A stretch of 64,000 bases of DNA from positions 1 through 64,000 of the forward strand of contig WOFQ01000010.1 in the NCBI GenBank assembly GCA_012184525.1, written 5' to 3'. Position numbers and translations under genes: made by a program. A model generated the notes under the pieces. That model saw only the letters and a program-made list of their open reading frames with translations. It was not told where the DNA came from and did not search any database. Below are positions 56,285 to 64,000 of this stretch, piece by piece (the stretch's first letter is position 1; every line of letters starts with the position of its first letter). Origin of the DNA: Xenoacremonium recifei. Its lineage: Eukaryota > Ascomycota > Sordariomycetes > Hypocreales > Nectriaceae.

Positions 56285-57770
56285 ATGGCTCAAGAATCGC
56301 GAGCCACCGAGTTCTTCCGCGACGTCGTCGCCGCCAAGGACGAGGTCGACCTGCTGGGCACGCCTGACAGCGTCCCTAGCTCGCCTGAGCTGGCCTCCAC
56401 GGCTTCCAGCGACAGCATCGCCTCGCTGGGCACGCCGGCCTCGCCCATCTCGCCGCCCGTCGACAAGGCCGTGGCGGACTCGTTCGTCTTCGCCTTCGAC
56501 ATCGACGGCGTGCTGGTGCGTGGCGGACGCGCCATCCCCGAAGCCATCGAGGCCATGAAGGTGCTCGACGGCGAGAACGAGTACGGCATTCAAATGTAAG
56601 TCAGCTCTACCGTTTTTGTTCTGGACCCAGACCCAGACCCAGACTTCACGATGCTTGCACGTTGCGCCCCCCACCCCCGGATTTGCGTGGCGGCGGCTGG
56701 TCCACCACGACCCAGAAAAGAAAGCCCTGCATCGTGACTTTTCGCTTCTGCATGAACGCCTGCTAACAGACTGTCAACTCAGACCGCACATCTTCCTCAC
56801 CAACGGCGGCGGCAAGACCGAGGAGGAGCGCTGCGCCGACCTCTCGCGCCAGCTGCAGCGCGCCATCAAGCCCGGCCAGTTCATCTGCGGTCACACTCCT
56901 ATGCGCGAGATGGCCGAGAAGTACGGCACCGTGCTGGTGGTCGGCGGCGAGGGCGAGAAGTGCCGCCAGGTGGCCGAGGGCTACGGCTTCAAGGACGTGG
57001 TGACGCCCGGCGATATCATCAAGCACGACGCGGCCACCACGCCTTTCCGCAAGCTGACCCCTGAGGAGCACGCCAACAGCCGCACGCGCGACTTCAGCGA
57101 CGTGGTGATTGACGCCGTCTTTGTATTTGCCGACTCGCGCGACTGGGCCGGCGACATCCAGATCATGCTCGACCTTGCCATGTCGCAGGGCGGCCGTCTG
57201 GGCACGCGCTCCGAGACCTTCGACGAGGGTCCTCCCTTCTACTTCTCGCACAACGACGTCGTGTGGTCAGCCGCCCACGAGCACGTGCGTCTCGGCATGG
57301 GAGCGCTGCGCCGCATGTTCGAGGTGACCTTCAAGGACCTGACGGGCGGCAAGGGCACGCTGCACACCCACGCCTTCGGCAAGCCTCAAGTGTCGACGTT
57401 CGAGTTCGCCAGCCGCCTGATGGGCACGTGGCGCCAGACGGAGCACGGCTTGGTGGCGCCGCCGCAGACGGTGTACTTTGTGGGCGACACGCCCGAGAGC
57501 GACATCCGCGGCACCAACGCGGTGAATGAGCGTGCGGACAACGACTGGTACAGCATCTTGGTGCGGACGGGTGTGTACCAGGAGGGCACTGAGCCGGCGT
57601 ACACTCCTCGCGTGACCGTGGATACGGTGCTGGATGCGGTCAACCACGGCATCCAGCGGGAGATGCGCAAGAAGGTTGTCGGCTCGCTGAAGAAGGACGT
57701 CCTCGGCGAGATGGACGTTGCGGCTGCGCAGAACGGCACGGCCATTGTCGACGAGGGCATCACCATCTAA
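56285..57770 (+). CDS. HAD-superfamily hydrolase, CECR5/HDHD5/Cut-1-like
   Basis: A haloacid dehalogenase-type phosphatase of the CECR5 subfamily (class IIA cap). Exons are 56285-56595 and 56783-57770 (187-nt intron), giving 432 aa. The ~60-residue Ser/Pro-rich N-terminus may be disordered or a targeting region. HAD motif I is FAFDIDGVLVRGG with the nucleophile and acid Asp residues. Motif II is FLTNGGGKTEEER, and motif IV is VYFVGDTPESDIRGTN. The family member in Neurospora is the osmosensitive cut-1 product, and the human one is HDHD5; the substrate is not known. The start has a near-ideal caccATGG context and a TATA-like element ~235 bp upstream. A perfect three-copy GACCCA repeat at 56623-56643 lies within the intron. 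Confidence 0.9.
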
Positions 57771-58776
57771 GCTGCCCCTTAGACACACACTTTGATTTCG
57801 ACGCACTAGCCTTTCGCTTCTTTCTTTGCATTACTGGATTTTGGATTGGATTTTGGATTTGGATTCACACTACATTCATGACTTTACACTCCGCATTCTA
57901 CGACTCCTGCGGACAACTAGACAGCAGCAAGACCTGCGCTGGCATAGACCGGTCTAGAGACAGATACTATGATGCCCCTTATACCCCTGATGAGCATCAC
58001 ATCGCAAAATAGACAAAAAAAATACACATCATATAGATTATTCACATAACACTTTCTTCATGTGCCTCAAAATGCGTGATTAACGACTCAGAATATGACC
58101 TCGACACTGGCAATTCAGCCAAAAAAAACCTCGCTTCACCTGCATCCTCGGCTATCCATCCCCCTCAGCATTCTCCTCAAAGCGCTCATTCTAGCGTCAC
58201 TTCTCGATGCCTAACTTATCGGTCATCCAGATAGCAACCGCCGCGGTCGTTTCACCGCCAGACAGGGACGCCAATCCCAACCGCGGGGGTTCCAGTCTTT
58301 CCTCTCCACCAGGGAACCACTCGACTGCGATGTTGGAGCACAAAAAGTCGCTCATTCCAGGCTGTGCGAGTTATGTTGCTTACTACACGCCCCGAGGTGT
58401 GGTGATGGGGGGGAGTGGGAGTGGGCGGCCTCAGGGGTTGGGATGATGCGTGGTCCTCGTTTGCAGGTCGACGCGAGGGCGTAATGCAGGGATAGAGGGA
58501 AGAGGAATGTGCTCGACTTGGGATTGTCGAGAGTGTCGATGATGGTGTGTGCTGGGGAGTCGTCAGCGCGGACTTGTCTGTGACAGTAAACTCCATTGTC
58601 CATACTGACCTGCAGAGTCGAAGTCGACGCTTCGTCCTCGTTCACAGCGTGACGGCCTGAGATGAACACTGTTGAATGCTTGCACATCCTGCATGGCCCT
58701 GGCTCATCTGGCCATTGTAAATGCACCGCATGAATAGAATATTCCCTCTACCCGCGCTGAGCGAGCCTCCAAACCC
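57771..58776. other. Intergenic region between HAD gene and RecA-like gene (convergent)
   Basis: The 3' flank of two convergent genes. A TGGATTT-type short repeat lies at 57836-57866 in the presumed HAD 3' untranslated region. No coding sequence is supported. Confidence 0.5.
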
Positions 58777-59785
58777 TCACGTCCCCTCCTCCTCCCCCCT
58801 AACCTCCCCCTCCTCCGTAAACACAAACCCTCCCCACGGCGACGCAGCCAGCCATCCCGCCGCATCCACCGCCTCCTGCCTCCTCGCACGCATCTCCAAC
58901 GCGGCCTCAACGCCCACTCCCTTCCCAAAGTCCTTCACGGCCTGCCTCTCGACCCTCAGCCAGCCCTTCCACGCGGCCGCGACGTCGCCCGCGCCCAGCC
59001 CGCCGACAACCACCGTGCCCCACCACTCGCGGGCGGCGCTCGGCCGGCTGGCTGTCCCGTAGAGCATGAAGGTCTCGGCGTCGGCGACGAGAGCGCGGAG
59101 CTGGTCGGGGGAGAGGCGGGCTGGGCGTTGGATGTAGAGGTGCGGGAGGGCGGAGGGCGGGCAGGTCAGGCGGGTGGCGTCGAAGCGCTGCTCGAGGTCG
59201 ATGAGGAGCACGGCGTAGTCATGGGGTGGGGAGAGAAGGTTGGAGATGAGGACGTAGAGGAGAGGTAAGTGGCGACCAGAGATGCTGAGAGGAGCAGAGT
59301 GTGTGTCGCGGAAGTGTCGAGCTACAATCTGGTCGAGGACGGGGATGTGGGTGAGTTTGGGGAGTCCGGCTAAGGGTCGCGGTGCGGCTTGGGTCCTGGC
59401 TGGGTCGTCTTGGAGGGATGATACGTCGATGGATGAGCGAAGACTCTGCAGAACCTATAATGAGACAGGATCAGTGATGCTGAGCAGGCGCATCTGAAAT
59501 AAGTGCAGTGTCGCGGATGGAGTGTTCTCGCTCAGCAAGGGGCCATGAGGAGGAGCATGAGGTTCTCCCTTGAGCCATGATCCGCGGAACCACTCGATCC
59601 CAAGGTCATGAACGAACCTCCAGAGTGTCCTTGATCCAAATCCTTCATAAAAGGCCATCTCAGAAGAAACGTGGTTGTGTCGTGACATCCCATCTCATCT
59701 CATCTCATCTCACACCAAGACCTCACCACCACCGCCACCACCACAAGCCCACGACCCGCCCAAAACTCACCTCCTCCAGACTCAT
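58777..59785 (-). CDS. Small uncharacterised protein, possible Walker-less RAD51-paralogue fold
   Basis: Two exons, 59785-59771 and 59454-58777 (316-nt intron with GTGAGT donor), encode 230 aa; the first exon gives only five residues. I do not recognise it with certainty. The layout recalls RAD51 paralogues: LTHIPVLDQIVARHF leading in, then PLSISGRHLPLLYVLISNLL, where a P-loop would stand but lacks GKT. Next comes a Walker-B-like strand YAVLLIDLEQRFDATRL, then LYIQRP and TVVVGGLGAGDVAAAWKGWLRV. Members of the Shu complex (Psy3, Rdl1) are small and may lack a working ATPase, so a role in homologous recombination is possible but unproven. Start codons of this gene and Som1 are only 57 bp apart. 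Confidence 0.65.
59690..59711. repeat. TCTCA pentamer repeat
   Basis: About four tandem copies of TCTCA lie within the intron of the minus-strand gene and upstream of Som1. It is a simple-sequence repeat. Confidence 0.75.
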
Positions 59786-59842
59786 CTCCTCCACCTCGCC
59801 CAACACCCGCACACCCACCGCCACCTCCATCCCTCCTCAAAA

Positions 59843-60274
59843 ATGGGCTATCCCTGCCAGGTCTTCCACGCCGCTGAATTATCCGCGCGCGTGCAGGCCG
59901 ACCTCTCGGGCCGCCGCCGCAAATTCGATGCCGGAGTGCGCGGTGTCGACCTCGCGGCCTGCGAGCTGCAGGCGATGCTGCAGTACAAGTGCGAGATCAA
60001 AGACCCTTCGCAGGCCGATAGTCCGGTGCGATGCTATGCTGTCGAACGGCTGTTTCGGAAGTATGTGATGATGTCTTTCGGGGCTTGACTCTGATGCTGA
60101 TGCTTGACGTGAAGGTGTAAGGACCGGAAAGGTCCGTTTCTCGTCGAGACCACGGCGTGGGAGGGAAAGAATTTTGAGGACCTAGGGAAGAAGGATGGCA
60201 GTGACGAGACGGCCAAGAAGCAAAAGCACTTCCAGTGGTCGTCGAGCTGGCACGATGCAGATACGGCGCCGTGA
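59843..60274 (+). CDS. SOM1: Som1-like subunit of the mitochondrial inner membrane protease
   Basis: A small protein associated with the Imp1/Imp2 peptidase complex, which matures inter-membrane-space proteins. Exons are 59843-60060 and 60115-60274 (54-nt intron); the product is 125 aa. Key family features are CELQAMLQYKCEI, then CYAVERLFRKCKDRKGPF, followed by the diagnostic VETTAWEG. Conserved cysteines in these blocks would fit a twin-Cys-type or disulphide-stabilised inter-membrane-space protein. The C-terminus is basic and ends in HFQWSSSWHDAD. It stands head to head with the RecA-like gene and upstream of two other genes for mitochondrial proteins. Confidence 0.85.
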
Positions 60275-60981
60275 TGGTGATGCTGCTGGACAGTTCTGCA
60301 GTCTGGCACATCATAAGGCTGCCTCAGTCACGATGATGCGTGCTGACCAATCAGCGTCGCCAATTCACAAGGCTGCCATTGAGCACGCCCACCAACTTGT
60401 ACGATTGTATTATCACATTCTAGCACTTTGCAGGGGTTTTGGAGTTTGCAACTGGGCATTTGGAGGCTATTCGGTCATTTTGGCAGAGCATTGGAACATC
60501 GGGAAACGACGGGTGTGGTCACTCGGAAGTGGGCTGATGACTCCATCGCCAACTTTGAAGCTCCGACGGAAGCATTGAAGCTCTGCACCGGGATGAAACC
60601 AGGTCTGAAAGCCGGCATTGTATCGTCTGCAATAGAATAATGGAATGCAATCCCCCAATGCTCAACTTCGTTAAAGCTATAGAGACCATCCCATATCAGA
60701 CCATTCACAGAAATGAATCCTCAACGTCACAAATCAACATGGCACAGCACATCTGAACAAAGCACACATCGACTCGGTTGCCCTTTGCCTACTGTACATA
60801 TTGTCCGGCAACCGTATGAGAACAAGCTTTGGTATTCACTTCTATTCCGCAACACCTCTCCTACTCAAGATACACGACAAACGAAATTTCCTTCCCGATG
60901 CAGGGGGCTCTCCGAGTAGTCCGGAGCCGTCTAGCGGTCCGCCTCCATCGCCACGCTCATGCAATTGGCGAGGTCAACCGT
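60275..60981. other. Intergenic region between convergent SOM1 and COX9
   Basis: The 3' flanks of two convergent genes. No coding sequence is supported. Confidence 0.55.
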
Positions 60982-61496
60982 CTATTCCGCCCGGGCAGCA
61001 GCGCGCGCTTGCTCCAGCTTGATGTAGTGTTCGTCGCGGGCGTTGGTTCGGGGCTGGTGGAAGCCGTACCTAGATAGCGAGGCGGTTAGAAGAGCGAAGC
61101 AGGTCGACGGGGAAGAATATCGTCGTCGGGTCGCAGTCGTAGATGCGAGTTGTCGACGTACCAGAAGAAGTTGGCCATGACGAAGCCGGATCCTGAAGGT
61201 CGAGTCAGCCCAGCTCTCCCACCAACCACATCACGTCAATTGTCAGCCTCTCCAAGCCGCTCCCTCAAAGCGACCAATCCGCTGCCCAATTGATCCCCCA
61301 AATTGCACGTACCGAGAGCAATGCCCAGATCCACGACGAGGTGTCGTCGGAGCATCTAATCCCCCATCGTCAGCTCACCCTTCCAATCTCTAAAAACTCT
61401 TCGGCAGCTTCCACTAGGCCGGGGCCTTCATGCCGGGGGCTCCAGCGAGCCATTGGGGCGCAGGGGACGTACACCGGTGATGGGAGCGACGGCCAT
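60982..61496 (-). CDS. COX9: Cytochrome c oxidase subunit VIIa
   Basis: A single-span subunit of respiratory complex IV in the mitochondrial inner membrane. Four tiny exons (61496-61473, 61355-61313, 61192-61162, 61069-60982) join in frame to 61 aa. The pattern is MAVAPITGMLRRHLVVDLGIALG, then the membrane span, WYGFHQPRTNARDEHYIKLE and an Ala-rich tail. This is the normal length and layout of the fungal family (Cox9). Three introns of 93-120 nt exceed the coding sequence in total length. It is divergent from the uL22m gene across 288 bp. Confidence 0.93.
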
Positions 61497-61784
61497 TGTG
61501 ACGATTGGTTCTTGTTTTCGACGTGGTTTCGGGTCGGAGAGTGCAGAGGGGAGAGTTTCGTTCGTGATGTCGAGAGGATCCGGGACGCAGGTGGCCGAGG
61601 ACAATGGTCTGATGTTAATCGCGCTAGGGAAAATGGGCTCACGTGACTGCTGACCAGCAAGCACCTCTGGGCCGGCTGAACTCCGGAGCCCGCTGGGAAA
61701 AGAATGTCTTGAGGGCTTCACGACTGCTGATGAACTTTTGAACGACAGCATCTGGCGTTGCGAAGAGCGTCACAACCTGCGGCC
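61497..61784. promoter_or_regulatory. Bidirectional promoter of COX9 and MRPL22
   Basis: A 288-bp spacer separates the divergent start codons of two nuclear genes for mitochondrial proteins, so their promoters and leaders must share it. No single known motif was identified with confidence. Confidence 0.6.
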
Positions 61785-62933
61785 ATGAGTCTTCGTCTGG
61801 CCGCCCGGCGGCTGGCTCTGCCAGGTACGAGATCTAATGGTCCCTTCAAGTCTTCCAATGGAGGCATTTCCAGCTAACAGCCGTCCAGCAGCCAGGACCT
61901 CAGCTCCTATCTCTTCGACCTCACCCTCACCCTTCTCCAGCAGCTTAGCCCCCGCGACACAGATCCGACACAAATGGTCCGTCAACATCTTCAAGGGCTG
62001 GCGCAAGTCCGGCAACAAGGACACGCCCTCACCCAACGCCGACCCCGTCACCTCGCAGCTCGACAACCCACAGAACCGCCAGCAGTTCCTCGAGCGCAGC
62101 ATGTACAGCAGCACAGACGACAACATCTTCCAGGACGAGATCGAAGCCGCGTCCACGCCCGGCACCGACGAGACCGCCCCGGGCGCCGCCGAGCCCGAGG
62201 CCAAGACCCGCGAGGCCATGGCCATGGTCACCGACCCCGACCCGCGCAACCGCATCCGCTGGCAGCGCAAGAAGGTCATCCAGATGGTGCGCCACGGCGG
62301 CCGCCTAACCAAGGCGGAGCGCCTGCGCATGAGCGAGCGCGAGCTGCTGCACAAGAGCGCCTTCATGCCCACCAGCGTCAAGAAGCTGGTCATGCTGTCG
62401 CGCCAGATTGCCGGCAAGTCGGTCGACGACGCCATCCAGCAGATGAAGTGGTCCAAGAAGAAGTTCGCCGCCGAGGTGCGGTACTACCTCGAGGAGGCGC
62501 GCGATCTCGCTGTTGCTCAGCGGGGGATGGGGCTGGGCAAGGTCAACGGCGAGCTGTATGACAAGCCGCGGAAGATCCAGACTGTCGATGGCAAGTGGAT
62601 TGAGGTGACGGACCCGACGACCATGTATATTGCGCAGTCGTGGGTTGGTCGAGGGCCATGGCGAGGGAAGAAGGTCGACTACAAGGGACGTGGCAGGATG
62701 GGTATTATCCAGCATCCCAGCACAAGTATGTTTTCCTCGTCGAACTTGTCAATATTATGGACGCTGGGAGGTGACTAAACTGACTCTACATAGGCTTTAC
62801 CGTCCTGCTCAAGGAGGAGAAGACGAGGATACGCGAGTACGAGGAGCGACAGGCCAAGAAGGAGAGGCTAGGTCCTTGGGTTCATCTCCCCGACCGCAAA
62901 GTCTACGGACAACGGCCTTACTACTCGTGGTAA
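61785..62933 (+). CDS. MRPL22: Mitochondrial ribosomal protein uL22m
   Basis: A large-subunit mitoribosomal protein near the exit tunnel. Exons are 61785-61824, 61889-62725 and 62794-62933 (introns 64 and 68 nt), giving 338 aa. The N-terminus (MSLRLAARRLALPAARTS) is an Arg-rich mitochondrial presequence. The uL22 core runs through LLHKSAFMPTSVKKLVMLSRQIAGKSVDDAIQQMKWSKKKFAAEVRYYLEEARDLA. Fungal-type extensions follow, ending TVLLKEEKTRIREYE and GPWVHLPDRKVYGQRPYYSW. The true splice acceptor is GTCCAG at 61888, not the earlier CAG, because only it keeps frame. Confidence 0.93.
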
Positions 62934-63479
62934 ATGCCTTGTCCATGGGCACTCAGGGGTAGAGGAGGATGAGCCATCATGATGCCCTAGTTGTCATGAT
63001 GTAGAGCCGGCAAATGGTTGTAAAATGTATTCCCTCATAGAAGAAGCATGTAAGATATGTACAATGAATCCCTGTACAATTGAGCAAGAAAAATTCATCG
63101 CAATCACACTATCGACTAGACCGCCGAACTGATTTGAGGATATCTCCCTGTGTCTCCTGATATGCGCTCCCTGATCCTTCATCGCCTTAAACGCCAAACA
63201 AATGGAAGTTGAGCCCTAATCTGCATCGACTTTAGAACAGTTGCATGGTATTATGCAGCCGACTAAATAGGGACAAATGGATGTGGTGACATCCGGTCAT
63301 CGAGTGTCTTTGAGATTCATGGTCCCGATAGCTACCTCAGCTGCCGTGAAATGACAAACATGCGTCAGAAATTGCAGACTAGGGCATACTGAGTGAGCCC
63401 ATGTTTCACCCTGCTTTTCTCCTTTTTTCTCCATAGATAGTAGGCTTCTTTCGTCCTCAATCCGAATTTGAGACGGGTC
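62934..63479. other. Intergenic region between MRPL22 and the right-edge gene (convergent)
   Basis: The 3' flanks of two convergent genes, moderately AT-rich. No coding sequence is supported. Confidence 0.55.
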
Positions 63480-64000
63480 TTAAACCATGTTCCTCGGTGT
63501 TGCTCTAGGCACCATGTCCTCATATCGGTTAGAAACCATCTCCATGTCGTAGGCGTGCTTCTCAATGTGGTCCTGGCCGCCGTAGGATCGTCCACCACCG
63601 GGAAGAGGCTGAGAAATCTCGAAGGATGGGCGGGCCTGTCGCTGCTTGCGTCGGCGAGACTTCAGCAGGACACAGATAGCCAGGCCCGCGACGGCAAGGG
63701 CAGCGGCGCCGATGCCAACACCAATACCGATCTCAGCGGCTGACGAGAGTCCCGAGGACTTACCGCCAGCGGCGGCAGAAGAAGTCGAAGTCGCATCAGC
63801 ACCAGCCACAACGGTTCCAGATGAAGTCGCAGATGTAGCGGTGGCGGACTGAGTTGCCTGTTTAAAGTTTAGCTACCACGTTGCGTCTTGCTATTCCAGG
63901 TAATTCTTACAGTTGACTCGGCAGCAGCCGAAGACGCAGCACTAGTAGTAACGGCGGCGGCGCTAGAAGTCGATGCTTCCTGAGTGGACGCCGCAACAGA
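63480..64000 (-). CDS. C-terminal part of a Ser/Thr/Ala-rich single-pass membrane protein (partial)
   Basis: The 5' part lies beyond the window edge. The visible exons are 64000-63911 and 63857-63480, with a 53-nt intron (GTAAGA donor). The sequence reads as a mucin-like Ser/Thr/Ala stalk (AASTQEASTSSAAAVTTS), a single hydrophobic span (EIGIGVGIGAAALAVAGLAICVLL), a basic stop-transfer (KSRRRKQRQ) and a ~60-residue cytoplasmic tail with GGGRSYGGQDH. This is the layout of WSC/Mid2-type wall sensors and of many surface proteins with an N-terminal ectodomain. Without the ectodomain, the family cannot be named. Confidence 0.7.

Overview
The window looks like chromosomal DNA of a filamentous ascomycete (Pezizomycotina, probably a Sordariomycete). 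Genes are mostly interrupted by 41-80 nt introns with GTAAGT-like donors and CTAAC-like branch sites. The content fits: two Zn2Cys6 regulators, a LaeA-like methyltransferase, a GT69 mannosyltransferase, a QutR-like AROM-derived protein, and the fungal L-rhamnose pathway. No family could be searched here; names rest on motifs and family knowledge. I found no rRNA, tRNA, CRISPR array or intact transposon.

Left part (1-13.1 kb): a Cas1p-type O-acetyltransferase (+) ends tail to tail with a nine-exon LaeA-like methyltransferase (-). A DHA2-type MFS transporter (+) and a Zn2Cys6 regulator (-) follow. Next comes about 8 kb without a credible protein gene (13.1-21.2 kb). A QutR-like repressor (-) closes this part; its dehydroquinase-like domain keeps its key residues although the two flanking domains have decayed.

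Middle (26.6-43.4 kb): mainly housekeeping. A small VOC/glyoxalase-fold protein, the histone chaperone NASP/Hif1, the U3 snoRNP protein Mpp10, an RNF10/Mag2-like RING protein and a Crp1/Mdg1-like glycogen-binding-domain protein are followed by a GT69 glycosyltransferase and a membrane-anchored GH114 protein. The GT69 gene carries an in-frame TAG where the family has Trp.

Right part (44.6-64 kb): a large Zn2Cys6 regulator (-) stands head to head with L-rhamnonate dehydratase (LRA3, +), followed by an L-rhamnose-1-dehydrogenase-type SDR (LRA1, +). This looks like a partial L-rhamnose catabolic cluster, possibly with its regulator. A CECR5/Cut-1-like HAD phosphatase follows. Then comes a compact group of nuclear genes for mitochondrial proteins: Som1, COX9 and uL22m (MRPL22). 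Som1 is paired head to head, only 57 bp between start codons, with a small protein resembling a Walker-less RAD51 paralogue. The right edge cuts a Ser/Thr-rich single-pass membrane protein.
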